A model generated the notes under the pieces. The model worked only from the letters and a program-made list of their open reading frames with translations, did not search any database and was not told the DNA's origin. A stretch of DNA of 64,000 bases from contig CAVRIA010000004.1 of the NCBI GenBank assembly GCA_963721115.1, positions 1,054,001 to 1,118,000 on the forward strand, written 5' to 3'. Each line of letters starts with the position of its first letter. Position 1 is the stretch's first letter. The translations under genes and the position numbers were made by a program. Of the stretch, positions 52,017-60,805 are shown piece by piece. The DNA comes from CAVRIA01 sp963721115 (GTDB lineage: Bacteria; Desulfobacterota; Binatia; HRBIN30; CADEER01).

Positions 52017-53393
52017 ATGGAAGACCGGCTGAACGTATTGCTGATCGTCCTCGACGGCGCCCGACCGGATCACTTTTCGTGCGCCGGCTACGAGCGCGAC
52101 ACCACTCCGTTCCTGGATCGGGTGGCGAGCGAGGGCGTGCGCTTCGAGCACGCCATCAGCACGTCGCCGTCGTCCGTGGCCGCCCACGCCTCGCTGTTGA
52201 CCGGCCTGTTCGCCTCGACGCACGGCGCGATGGAGGAGAGCCCCGTGCTAGGTCCGCAGCACCGGCTGCTGCCGGAGTTGCTGCGCGAGGCGGGCTATCG
52301 CACCGCGGCGTTCTGCACCAACCCCTGGATCAGTCCGGAGACCGGCTTCCGGCGCGGCTTCGACAGTTTCCACACGCAGGGCTCGGCGCGCCGCTTCACC
52401 GGTCGGGCGACGCACTACGCGCGCAAGGCCAGCGACCGTGTCCTCGGGCGCGCCGACTCCGGCGCGCGGCGCACGAACCGCGCCCTCGCCGAGTGGCTGA
52501 ACGCCGGCGACGCTCCCTTCTTCGCGTTTGTGCACTACGCCGAGACGCGCCCGCCGTTTCGCCCGCCCGCCCCCTTCGACCGCAGGTTCGCGCCGCGGCG
52601 GTACTCCGCCAACCGCATCAAGGCGGTGTCGCAGGACGCGGCCGCCTACACGGCGGGGGCGGAGACGGCGAGCGCCGAGGACGTCGAGATCCTGAACGCG
52701 CTGTACGACGGCGAGCTGCGGTACGCGGACATGCGCCTCAGGGAGCTGGCGGACGACCTCGTCCGGCGCGGGCTCTGGGACGACACGCTGCTCGTCGTCA
52801 CGGCGGACCACGGACAGAACCTCGGCGAGCACGGTCTGATGAACCACGCGCTGGGGCTGTTCGACACGGCATTGCGTGTACCGCTGCTGGTGCGCTGCCC
52901 GTCCCGCGTGCCGGCGGGGTTCGTGGTCGACGAGCTGGCACAGAGCACCGACGTGCTGCCGACGATCCTGCAGCTCCTCGGGCTGCCGCTCGACGGCGTT
53001 CGCGTGCAGGGCAGGGCACTGCTGGCCGATGGCCGGGTGACGAAGGGCCCGGGCTTCGCGATCTCGGAGGCGTTCCGGCCGAACCTGAGCCCGCTGTACG
53101 GCCGTTTTCCGGACTTCGACGGGCGCGCCTACGACGTGCGCCGCAAGGCGATCCGCACGCGGCGCGAGAAGTTCGTCTGGCACTCCGACGAGGCGAACGA
53201 GTTCTATGACCTGGGCCGCGATTCCGGCGAGCGGCACAACTCGATCGAAAGCGAGCCCGACGGCGCCGAACGCCTGCGACGCAAGCTCTTCGACTGGCTG
53301 GCGTCGGTGGAGCGCGCGGCCGCCACACGGCCCCTGGCGGACGCCGGCGAGGTGTCGGAGCAGCCGAGCGAGCGCCCCGGATCGGTCGAGTGA
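52017..53393 (+). CDS. Soluble sulfatase-fold hydrolase with Ser at the nucleophile position
   Basis: The 458-residue protein begins directly with the metal site NVLLIVLDGARPDHFSCAGYERDTTPF, with no membrane helices, unlike the proteins at 22381 and 29545. Aligned on LLTG (near 61), the nucleophile position is Ser in S-V-A-A-H, not Cys; sulfatases with Ser exist, so sulfate hydrolysis is possible here, though Pro and Arg of the signature are absent. ADHGQNLGEHG near 262 gives further ligands. The stop overlaps the GT39-like gene (GTGA). Being cytoplasmic, it would act on a precursor rather than on finished polymer. It is the fourth enzyme of this fold in the cluster. Confidence 0.82.
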   Translation: MEDRLNVLLIVLDGARPDHFSCAGYERDTTPFLDRVASEGVRFEHAISTSPSSVAAHASLLTGLFASTHGAMEESPVLGPQHRLLPELLREAGYRTAAFCTNPWISPETGFRRGFDSFHTQGSARRFTGRATHYARKASDRVLGRADSGARRTNRALAEWLNAGDAPFFAFVHYAETRPPFRPPAPFDRRFAPRRYSANRIKAVSQDAAAYTAGAETASAEDVEILNALYDGELRYADMRLRELADDLVRRGLWDDTLLVVTADHGQNLGEHGLMNHALGLFDTALRVPLLVRCPSRVPAGFVVDELAQSTDVLPTILQLLGLPLDGVRVQGRALLADGRVTKGPGFAISEAFRPNLSPLYGRFPDFDGRAYDVRRKAIRTRREKFVWHSDEANEFYDLGRDSGERHNSIESEPDGAERLRRKLFDWLASVERAAATRPLADAGEVSEQPSERPGSVE

Positions 53394-55111
53394 CGCGCCG
53401 CATTCCAGGGGTCGTCGTGGTCGCCGGCCGGGAGGAGCTCGCGCAGACGGGAGCGGCCACGGCGGCGCGCGTCGATCCGTGGCTGGTCGGCATTCTGCTG
53501 ATCGCGCTGGCGCTGGATCTCTTCCAGCTCGATTGGGGGCTGCCGCACGGGAACTACTCCTGGGCGGCCGACGCGGCGGGCCCGATCACCGTCCTCGGCA
53601 TCGTGCAGCACTCCTTCTCGCAGTGGAACTCCGGCTGGTTCTGGTTCAAGTACCCGCTCGGCTATCCGTTCGAGCTGGCGGCCTCGTTTCTTCCGTACGT
53701 CGCCTACCTGTACCTGACCGGCGCCTGGAGGCATCCGCGGCCGGAGTACCCGTACGGGTTTGCCGATCCCGAGCGGGCTCTCTACGTCATGGCGATGTGC
53801 GGGCGGCTGCTCAGCGTGGCGTTTGCGCTCGGCGTCGTCGCCTGCGCGTACGGCATCGGACGCAGGCTCTACGGCCGCGCCGCGGCTCGGCTCGGCGCCT
53901 TCCTGGTCGCGACGGCCTACCCGATCGTCTACTACGCGCATACGACGAATCTCGACATCGGCTACCTGTTCTGGCTGGTCCTGGCGCTGTACTGCGCCAT
54001 CGTCGCCAGTGAGACGGAGCGTTTGCTTCCCTGGCTCGTCCTCGGCGTCGCGGCGTCGATGGCGCTGTCCTGCAAGGAGCAGGGCTTCGCCTTTCTGCTG
54101 CCGCTGCCGTTCCTGGTGGTCGGGGCGCACGCCTGGCGGCGCCGCACGTGGCGGGTCTGCCTGGAACGTCCGGCCCTGGTCATGGGGGGCGCCGCGATCG
54201 CCACGCTGATCGTGGCGAACAACATCCTCTTCAATCCGATGGGCTTCGTCGGGCGCATCGCCTATCTCCTCGGCCATCCCCTGAAGCCGATCTCGGCGCG
54301 CCTGGCTCCGGTCGAGTTCGCCTTGTGGAAGGGAGCGAAGGAGTGGCGATACGTGAGGGAGCTGTGGACGGCGCTGGGCAGCGGGCTGGGCGTGCCGCTG
54401 GCCGTGCTGGGGATTGCCGGCGCCGCGAGCCTGACGCTGCGCCGCCCGGCGGTGGCGCGCTGGGTGATCGTCCCGGCGGCGGTTTTCTACTATCTGGCGC
54501 TGCGCGGCCTCGATCTGATCACACTGCGCTACACGCTGCCGCTGATGGTGTTGCTCGCCGTCACCGCTGCCGGGTTGCTGGCGCAGGCGTTCGCCGCGGC
54601 GCGCGGCAGCCAGGCGCGCACCGCCGTAGCGGTGGCGGCGCTGAGCCTGTGCAGTCTCGCCCTGGCGCGCGCCGTCGACCTGCACTGGCTCATGGCCGCC
54701 GACTCGCGTTACCGGGCCGAGGCCTGGATGGCGGCGAACCTGCCACCGGGCAGCCGCATCGAGACCTATCAGAAGGCCGTCTACCTGCCGCGTTTCGGGG
54801 ACGGGGTGAAGGCGGACCTGATTCCGATGCAGGAGCGCTCGGTGGACGGGGTGCGCCGCCGGCGACCGCGCGCCATCGTCCTCAGCTCGGCGTCGGCGAG
54901 CAGCATCACGCACGTCTGGAGCCCGGATTGGAGGGTCACGGGAACGCTCCTGTCGCCGGTGCCCGGCGCGGTCGAGCTGATCGACGCGCTGGCGCACGGG
55001 GAGCTTCCGTATCGAGCCGCGGCGGTGTTCCGCCAGCAGCCCCGCCTGATTCGGCTGCGCATCACCAGCCTGGCTCCGACGATCACGATCTATGAGCGCG
55101 ACAGTGAGTGA
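53390..55111 (+). CDS. GT39/ArnT-like polytopic membrane glycosyltransferase
   Basis: The 573-residue protein has about eleven hydrophobic segments spread over residues 30-420 and a soluble C-terminal part. The first periplasmic loop (NYSWAADAAGP near 50) has the acidic residue expected in a GT39/ArnT active site, although the usual Asp-Glu pair is reduced. These enzymes transfer sugars from polyprenyl phosphate donors to lipid or glycan on the periplasmic face. The GTG at 53390 overlaps the previous stop by four bases. The end overlaps the methyltransferase by 20 bases. A second, shorter protein of the same type lies at 56833. Confidence 0.82.
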   Translation: MTRRIPGVVVVAGREELAQTGAATAARVDPWLVGILLIALALDLFQLDWGLPHGNYSWAADAAGPITVLGIVQHSFSQWNSGWFWFKYPLGYPFELAASFLPYVAYLYLTGAWRHPRPEYPYGFADPERALYVMAMCGRLLSVAFALGVVACAYGIGRRLYGRAAARLGAFLVATAYPIVYYAHTTNLDIGYLFWLVLALYCAIVASETERLLPWLVLGVAASMALSCKEQGFAFLLPLPFLVVGAHAWRRRTWRVCLERPALVMGGAAIATLIVANNILFNPMGFVGRIAYLLGHPLKPISARLAPVEFALWKGAKEWRYVRELWTALGSGLGVPLAVLGIAGAASLTLRRPAVARWVIVPAAVFYYLALRGLDLITLRYTLPLMVLLAVTAAGLLAQAFAAARGSQARTAVAVAALSLCSLALARAVDLHWLMAADSRYRAEAWMAANLPPGSRIETYQKAVYLPRFGDGVKADLIPMQERSVDGVRRRRPRAIVLSSASASSITHVWSPDWRVTGTLLSPVPGAVELIDALAHGELPYRAAAVFRQQPRLIRLRITSLAPTITIYERDSE

Positions 55112-56021
55112 GAAGGCCGCGGCATTCGCACCGGTGGCTGCGACACCCGTCTGTATTCTGTGCGGCGGCAGCCGCTTGGTGCCGCGCTTCGGGCGCGCGT
55201 CGGCGGCGCCCGACGCGGCGCGGCCCGAGCAGCCGTACCGGATCACCCACAGCCAGAGGCGGCTGGTCGGGCTGATCGTGCGCTGTGCGGACTGCGGCAT
55301 GATGACCCTTCCGCCGCAGCGGGCGCAGCCCGCCGAGTACGCCGACGCCGAGGACCCCTACTACATCGAGCAGGCGCCGCAGCGCGTCGCCAACGCACAC
55401 GGGCTGCTCGATCTCGTCCCTTCGGGGGGCCAGCTGCTGGAGATCGGCTGCGCCTGCGGGTTCCTTCTGCTCGCCGCCCGCGCGCGGGGATTCGCGGTCA
55501 AGGGCGTCGAGATGTCGCACTGGGCGTCGGAGCACGCGCGGCGGGAGTACGGCCTCGACGTCGAGACCGGTGACCTGGAGCACCTGCACCTGCCGGAGGC
55601 GACCTACGACGTCGTCGTGCTGGCGGACGTCATCGAGCACCTGACCGACCCGCGTCGCAGCGTGCGCGAGATCCACCGCCTGCTGCGACCCGGCGGGCGC
55701 CTGCTGCTGCTCACGCCGGACGCCGGAAGCCTCCTGGCGCGCGTGGCCGGGACGCGCTGGTGGGGCCTGCTCGACGACCACTACTTCTACTTCTCGCGCC
55801 ACACCCTGTCGCGTCTGCTCGAAGAGGAGGGGTTTGCGGTGGAGAAGATGACCGCTCTCGGCAGGCAGTTCCCGGTCGCCCACTGGGTGTTCAAGCTGTC
55901 TCAGTACAGCGCGGCGCTGTATCGCACCGCCGCGTATCTCACGAGGGTCCTGCGCCTCGACACGCGCCAGCTCTCGATCAACTTTGGAGACCAGATGGCA
56001 TGCGTAGCACGGAAGAAATGA
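55092..56021 (+). CDS. SAM-dependent methyltransferase with N-terminal zinc-ribbon-like motif
   Basis: The 309-residue protein has two Cys pairs before the catalytic domain: CILCGG near 17 and CADCGM near 62, likely a structural zinc site as in C-methyltransferases of sugar pathways. The SAM motif LLEIGCACGFLLLAARARG follows near 116, then VVLADVIEHLTDP near 176 and LRPGGRLLLLTPD near 198. The Cys in the glycine loop (GCACG) is common. It methylates a nucleotide sugar or glycolipid in the cytoplasm. It overlaps the GT39-like gene by 20 bases and the next GT2 gene by four (ATGA), so all are translated together. Confidence 0.88.
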   Translation: MSATVSEKAAAFAPVAATPVCILCGGSRLVPRFGRASAAPDAARPEQPYRITHSQRRLVGLIVRCADCGMMTLPPQRAQPAEYADAEDPYYIEQAPQRVANAHGLLDLVPSGGQLLEIGCACGFLLLAARARGFAVKGVEMSHWASEHARREYGLDVETGDLEHLHLPEATYDVVVLADVIEHLTDPRRSVREIHRLLRPGGRLLLLTPDAGSLLARVAGTRWWGLLDDHYFYFSRHTLSRLLEEEGFAVEKMTALGRQFPVAHWVFKLSQYSAALYRTAAYLTRVLRLDTRQLSINFGDQMACVARKK

Positions 56022-56821
56022 ACGAAGTCGAAGCCCCCGCACCCGCTCCGGCATCCGCGCCGCGGCCGAAGGTCGTGGTCGTGATGCCCGCCTACAACGC
56101 CGGCCGCACCCTGCGCATGACCTACATGGAGCTGCCGCACGACCGCGTCGACATGGTCATTCTCGTCGACGACGGCAGCACCGACGATACCGTCTCGGTC
56201 GCCCGCGAGCTCAACCTGAAGCTGTTCCTGCACGACCGCAACTACGGCTACGGGGCGAATCAGAAGACCTGCTACACCGAGGCGCTGCGAGCCGGGGCGG
56301 ACATCGTCGTCATGGTGCACCCGGACTACCAGTACGATCCGCGGCTGCTGCCGGAGATCATCCATCCGATCCTGCAGGGAACCGCCGACGTGGTGCTCGG
56401 CTCGCGTCTGAAGAGCGGCTCGGCGCTGTCCGGCGGCATGCCGTGGTGGAAGTACGTGTCGAATCGCTTTCTCACCTGGGTGGAGAACACCGTCTTCGCC
56501 CTGCAGCTCTCCGAGTACCACACCGGCTACCGGGCCTACCGGCGGGAGGTGCTGGAGACGGTGAACTTCAGCCTCAACGCGGACAAGTTCATCTTCGACC
56601 AGGAGATCATGGCACAGGTCGTCGAAGCCGGATTTCGCATCGCCGAGGTGCCGGTTCCGACCCGCTACTTCGCCGAGGCGTCGTCGGCCGGATTCCTCCC
56701 CAGCGTCCGCTACGGGCTGGGCATCCTCTGGTTGGTCGCCCGCTACGAGGCACACCGGTACGGCCTCTGGCCGCAGCGGCAGTTCCAGAGCCTGCGCACC
56801 CGCTATCGCGAGCTCTCCTGA
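56018..56821 (+). CDS. Glycosyltransferase family 2 (dolichol-phosphate-mannose-synthase type)
   Basis: The protein has about 267 residues. The GT-A domain shows VVVVMPAYNAGRTL near 20, VDDGSTDDT near 49, and the metal motif of this subgroup, MVHPDYQYDP near 100 (Asp-x-x-Tyr instead of Asp-x-Asp). GYRAYRREVLE near 172 is also typical of DPM1/DPG-synthase-like enzymes, which transfer sugar to polyprenyl phosphate. It has no large membrane domain, apart from a possible C-terminal helix (VRYGLGILWLVARY). ATG 56018 overlaps the previous stop; 56000 is an alternative start. It may feed the neighbouring GT39-like proteins, which need polyprenyl-phosphate sugars. Confidence 0.87.
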   Translation: MNEVEAPAPAPASAPRPKVVVVMPAYNAGRTLRMTYMELPHDRVDMVILVDDGSTDDTVSVARELNLKLFLHDRNYGYGANQKTCYTEALRAGADIVVMVHPDYQYDPRLLPEIIHPILQGTADVVLGSRLKSGSALSGGMPWWKYVSNRFLTWVENTVFALQLSEYHTGYRAYRREVLETVNFSLNADKFIFDQEIMAQVVEAGFRIAEVPVPTRYFAEASSAGFLPSVRYGLGILWLVARYEAHRYGLWPQRQFQSLRTRYRELS

Positions 56822-56832
56822 TCGGCCGTCCC

Positions 56833-58275
56833 ATGGTCGAGCGTCGCGCGTCCAGCGGCAGGCTGGGCTGGGGGCTCGTCCTCGCGACGGCCGCGCTCGA
56901 GGCGCTGGTGGTCGGCCTGTGGGCGGCGCATCGCGGTGTCAACGCCGACGAGGGCTTCTACCTCACGGCGGCGCGCTACGTGGCGCAGGGACGCCACCTC
57001 TACCGGGACGTCTTCTTCCCGCAGATGCCGTACGTGCCGTGGACGATCGCCTTCTTCTTTCGCTTCTTCGAGCCCTCCCTGGCGGTCGGCCGGGGGGTCA
57101 GCGTCGGCGCAGCCGCGATCTCCGCCGGCTTGCTGGCCGGGCTGGTGTGGAAGCAGGAGGAGCGCGTTCTGCCCACTGTCGTCATCGGCCTCCTCTATGT
57201 CTTCAGCGCGGTCCTGGTGAACAGCCTCGCGGTGCTGAAGACGTCGGCGCTGGTCAACGCCTGCCTGCTGGCATCGTTTGCGCCGCTGGTGCTGGGATGG
57301 GCGCGCCGTCCCGCCTGGGCCTTCGCCTCGGGGATGGCCGCGGGCTGCGCGATCGGGTTTCGGCTTCCCGTCGCCCCGGTGGCACTGCTGTTCGCCGTGC
57401 TCGCCTGGCGGCTCGGTTTCCGCGCCCTGGTCGCGTACGCCTGCGGCGGGCTGTTGGCCTCGCTCCCCTGGCTGCTGGCGGCAGTCCAGAGCCCGGACGG
57501 CTTCTGGTTCTGCAACGTCACGTTCCACGCCCTGCGCCGCGAGATCAGTGGCTGGCCGGCCGTCCTGTCGCAGAAGGCAGGGATCGTCGCCAAGTGGCTC
57601 TTCCTGCCGCAGCACGTGTTGCTGTGGGCGCTGGCCGCGTATGGAGTGTGGCTGGCGCCGCGCCGCGTCTGGCCCGCCGCCGTTGCGGCCCTCGTCCTGG
57701 CCGCTGTGTACGCCACCGCCACCCCGACGTATCTCGAGTACATGACCCAGTTCCTGCCGTTCCTGCTGCTCGCCGCCGTCCCCGCCGTGCTGGCGCTCGG
57801 CCGGCGCCGCTGGGTGATCGCGGCGCTGGTCGCCGCCTACCTCGTCGGCTTCTATCCGCTCGTCAAGCCGGTGCCGGCGGGCTCGAGCCTGGCGCGCAAG
57901 CGAACGCTGTGGGATCTGCAGACGGTCGAAGGGGTGAGCGCCGGCGTGCGCCGGCACAGCGCCGCGAACGAGACCGTGCTGTCGTGGTGGGAAGGCTACC
58001 CGCTGCTCAGCGACCGGCCCGGCGTGGTGGGCGTCGGCTTCTGGGAGTCCAACATCGCGAAGAAGCTCGATCCCGAACGCGCGAGGCGCTATCACGTGGT
58101 GCGGCGCGAGGAGATCGAACGCCTGATCCGCGAGCGCGTGCCGGCCGTGATCGTGGTGGCCGACGGGACGTGGACCAAGCTGCGGCCGGCGATCGAGGCG
58201 GGATACCGGGCCGTGGATCGCGTCGATGGTGTCGAGATCTACCGGCGCGAGACGGCCGACCCGAGTCGGACGTGA
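56833..58275 (+). CDS. GT39-like polytopic membrane glycosyltransferase, second copy
   Basis: The 480-residue protein has about nine to ten membrane segments over residues 13-360. Its first loop HRGVNADEGFYLTAARYVAQGRHLY (near 31-55) keeps the acidic pair Asp-Glu that marks the GT39/ArnT active site. The C-terminal part is soluble (WWEGYPLLSDRPGVVG near 380). It would use a polyprenyl-phosphate sugar, perhaps made by the GT2 enzyme just upstream, on the periplasmic side. It starts 11 bases after that gene and overlaps the following GT4 start (GTGA). Confidence 0.85.
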   Translation: MVERRASSGRLGWGLVLATAALEALVVGLWAAHRGVNADEGFYLTAARYVAQGRHLYRDVFFPQMPYVPWTIAFFFRFFEPSLAVGRGVSVGAAAISAGLLAGLVWKQEERVLPTVVIGLLYVFSAVLVNSLAVLKTSALVNACLLASFAPLVLGWARRPAWAFASGMAAGCAIGFRLPVAPVALLFAVLAWRLGFRALVAYACGGLLASLPWLLAAVQSPDGFWFCNVTFHALRREISGWPAVLSQKAGIVAKWLFLPQHVLLWALAAYGVWLAPRRVWPAAVAALVLAAVYATATPTYLEYMTQFLPFLLLAAVPAVLALGRRRWVIAALVAAYLVGFYPLVKPVPAGSSLARKRTLWDLQTVEGVSAGVRRHSAANETVLSWWEGYPLLSDRPGVVGVGFWESNIAKKLDPERARRYHVVRREEIERLIRERVPAVIVVADGTWTKLRPAIEAGYRAVDRVDGVEIYRRETADPSRT

Positions 58276-59381
58276 GAGCGGCGAGCGTGGCGGAAGATCG
58301 ACGAGAGCCCCGACGGATCGGGGCGGTCATCGGGCAGCTGACGATCGGTGGCGCCGAGAACCAGCTCGTCGAGCTGGTGCGCGGACTGGACCGCAACCGC
58401 TTTGCGCCCTTCGTCTACAGCCTGGCCGAGTCTGCCGGTCCGGTGCGCGAGCGGCTCGCCGCGGCGGGCGTTCCGGTGCGGGTGATCGGCTCGGTGGGGC
58501 TGGAGCGGGCGCGCCGTCTGGCGCAGGCGCTGCGGGCGGACCGCATCGAGCTCGTCCACTCGTGGCTGTTCATCGCCAATACCTATGCCTGGGCGGCGTG
58601 CCTGCGGGGGGCTCGCCTGCCGCTGGTGACGTCGGCCCGCAACTGTAAATCGCAGGGCTGGGGACATCACCTGGCGAACGTTGCCGCCTTTCGGGTCAGC
58701 GCCCGCATCATCGTCAACTCGGAGCAGGTGCGCGAGTACGTGGCGCGCCGCTACCGGGCGCCGCGCCGGCTGCTCGAGGTGATCTACAACGGCGTCGACA
58801 CCGAGCGCTTCCGGCCGGGACGACGGGAAGGCGGAGCCGCCCCGACCATCGTGACGGCGGGCCGCCTGGTGGCGCAGAAGAACCCGCGGCTCTTCGTCGA
58901 CGCGGCGGCGCGCCTGCGCAGCCGCTTTCCTGAGGCGCGCTTCGTCATGCTGGGAGAGGGACCGCTGCGCGGCGAGATTCTCGCCCGCGCTGCGGCGGCG
59001 GGTCTGAACGGATCTCTGGCTCTGCCGGGCGAGCGGGCCGATCTGGAGAACGTCCTGAACGAAGCGGACGTCTTCTGGCTGACGTCTTCCTGGGAAGGTC
59101 TACCGAACGTGGTGATGGAAGCGATGGCGTGTGGGTTACCGGTGGTGGCAACCGATGTCGGGGGAACGCGGGAGCTGTTCGCGAGCGGTCGCGAGGGGTT
59201 TCTGGTGCGCCCCGGGCGGGTGGACGACCTCGTCCACTACGGCGGCGCGCTGTTGCGCGACGCGACGCTGCGACAGAGTATGGGGGAGGCGGCGCGCCGG
59301 CGCGCCGAGCAGTTCTCCGTCCGCCGCATGGTGCGGGCGACCGAGGGCGTCTACGCCACCGCGCTGGGAGAGAAGCCGTGA
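58272..59381 (+). CDS. Glycosyltransferase family 4
   Basis: The enzyme has 369 residues from GTG 58272, which overlaps the previous stop; GTG 58287 is a second option. Motifs in order are IGQLTIGGAENQLVELV near 20 (nucleotide loop), VHSWLFIANTYAW near 97, NGVDTERFRPGR near 172, and the donor site SSWEGLPNVVMEAMACGLPVVATDVGG near 280. It is intact. GT4 enzymes are retaining transferases that act in the cytoplasm. It overlaps the next GT2 gene by four bases. Sugar specificity is not readable. Confidence 0.93.
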   Translation: MRAASVAEDRREPRRIGAVIGQLTIGGAENQLVELVRGLDRNRFAPFVYSLAESAGPVRERLAAAGVPVRVIGSVGLERARRLAQALRADRIELVHSWLFIANTYAWAACLRGARLPLVTSARNCKSQGWGHHLANVAAFRVSARIIVNSEQVREYVARRYRAPRRLLEVIYNGVDTERFRPGRREGGAAPTIVTAGRLVAQKNPRLFVDAAARLRSRFPEARFVMLGEGPLRGEILARAAAAGLNGSLALPGERADLENVLNEADVFWLTSSWEGLPNVVMEAMACGLPVVATDVGGTRELFASGREGFLVRPGRVDDLVHYGGALLRDATLRQSMGEAARRRAEQFSVRRMVRATEGVYATALGEKP

Positions 59382-60445
59382 GTGCGGCGTCGCCCTTCGT
59401 CTCGGTGGTGATCCCGATGCGCAACGAAGCGGGTCACCTGGCCGCCTGCCTCGAGGCCGTGCTCGATCAGGAGTACCCGCGCGACAAGCTCGAGGTGATC
59501 GTCGTCGACGGGGAATCGGACGACGGCACGGCGGAGATGGCGAAAGGCTATGCGCAGCGCGATCCGCGCGTCCGCGTCGCCTCCAATCCTGGCCGCATCG
59601 TGCCGACGGCGATGAACATCGGCATCCGCGTCGCGCGCGGCGATGTGATCGCCCGCGTCGACGGGCACACGCGCATCGCGCCCGACTACGTCCGCATCGG
59701 CGTCGAGACGCTGCGGCGGACCGGGGCGGACAATGTCGGTGGACCGATGCACGCGGTGGGCGGCGGCTGGTTTGGCGACGCCGTCGCCACCGCCACATCG
59801 TCGCGCTTCGGCATCGGATCGTACTTTCACTTCGGCACGGCCGAGCGCGAGGTCGATACCGTCTACATGGGGATGTGGCCGCGCTCGGTGTTCGAGCGGG
59901 TCGGGCTGTTCGACGAGGAGTTCGTCCGCAATCAGGACGACGAGTTCAACTACCGGCTGCGCAAAGCGGGCGGCCGCATCGTGCTGACCCCCGCGATGCG
60001 CTCCTGGTACCAGAACCGCCAGAACGTCGCCGGACTGGCGCGCCAGTACTACCAGTACGGCATGTGGAAAGTACGGGTGCTGCAGAAGCACCCGCGCCAG
60101 ATGAGCTGGCGCCACTTCGTACCGCCCGCGCTGGTCCTCGCCCTGGGAACGCTGGCGGTGGCGTCGGGTCTGTTTCCGCCCGCGCGTGGCGCGGGACAAG
60201 CTCTGGTGCTGGTGTACGGCGTGGCGGTGCTCGCCGTCTCTGCCGTGCACTCGGCGCGCCGCGGCGTGGCGGCCTGGCTGGCGACGGCGCTGGCGTTCGC
60301 GACGATCCACCTGGCGTGGGGAGCCGGCTTCCTGGCCGGCCTGGTTCAGTTCTTTGATCAATGGTGGAAGGCGGGGCCGGATCCGGCCTGCCTCGAGCCG
60401 CGCCGAGACGGGGCGGGGTCGCTGTCGGTGGGGGAGAATCAGTGA
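59378..60445 (+). CDS. Glycosyltransferase family 2, membrane-associated (ExoA-like)
   Basis: The enzyme has 355 residues from GTG 59378 (overlapping the previous stop). The GT-A domain has VSVVIPMRNEAGHL near 9, VVDGESDDGT near 46, DGHTRIAPDY near 94 and NQDDEFNYRLRKAGG near 185. The last 110 residues hold three hydrophobic helices (VLALGTLAVASGLF; LVLVYGVAVLAVSAV; ATIHLAWGAGFLAGL), as in ExoA-type succinoglycan transferases. It should build the glycan at the cytoplasmic face of the membrane. It is the last glycosyltransferase of the cluster. Confidence 0.92.
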   Translation: MSAASPFVSVVIPMRNEAGHLAACLEAVLDQEYPRDKLEVIVVDGESDDGTAEMAKGYAQRDPRVRVASNPGRIVPTAMNIGIRVARGDVIARVDGHTRIAPDYVRIGVETLRRTGADNVGGPMHAVGGGWFGDAVATATSSRFGIGSYFHFGTAEREVDTVYMGMWPRSVFERVGLFDEEFVRNQDDEFNYRLRKAGGRIVLTPAMRSWYQNRQNVAGLARQYYQYGMWKVRVLQKHPRQMSWRHFVPPALVLALGTLAVASGLFPPARGAGQALVLVYGVAVLAVSAVHSARRGVAAWLATALAFATIHLAWGAGFLAGLVQFFDQWWKAGPDPACLEPRRDGAGSLSVGENQ

Positions 60446-60479
60446 GACGGCGACTGTCCATGTCCCTTGGAGGGAGGGT

Positions 60480-60782
60480 ATGAGACCACGAGAGAAGCTG
60501 ACGGTGGAGGAGAAGGTGTCGATTGCACTCGAGTTGATCAAACGGGAGCGGTCTCTCGACGAGATCCGGGAGCACTATCGAGTCAGCCATACGACGGCGT
60601 ACAAGATCCGCAACCAGTTTCTCGAGGGGGGAAGACGCGCCCTCAGCCGCGTCGAGCGGCGCGGGGGGCAGGATCTGGAGGCGCGCGTCAAGGCGCTGGA
60701 GGATCACTTGGCTCCGGCCGGCGGGCGCGGCCGGCGCGGCCGGCGTGCACAGCTGGACGGCTGGTCCGCGAAGTCCGAGTAG
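60480..60782 (+). CDS. Small helix-turn-helix protein (transposase-OrfA-like fold)
   Basis: The 100-residue protein starts at ATG 60480 after a GGAGGGAGGG site. Residues 7-55 form a helix-turn-helix of the type found in IS3-family OrfA and related regulators (LTVEEKVSIALELIKRER, then LDEIREHYRVSHTTAYKIRN). The tail is short, basic and rich in Gly-Arg. There are no inverted repeats or OrfB nearby, so it is not an obvious insertion sequence. It sits in line between a GT2 gene and an epimerase in the EPS operon, so a domesticated DNA-binding regulator of the cluster is a fair guess. A relic of a mobile element is the alternative. Confidence 0.65.
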   Translation: MRPREKLTVEEKVSIALELIKRERSLDEIREHYRVSHTTAYKIRNQFLEGGRRALSRVERRGGQDLEARVKALEDHLAPAGGRGRRGRRAQLDGWSAKSE

Positions 60783-60805
60783 ACGAGCAGGGGAGATCGA
60801 GACAG

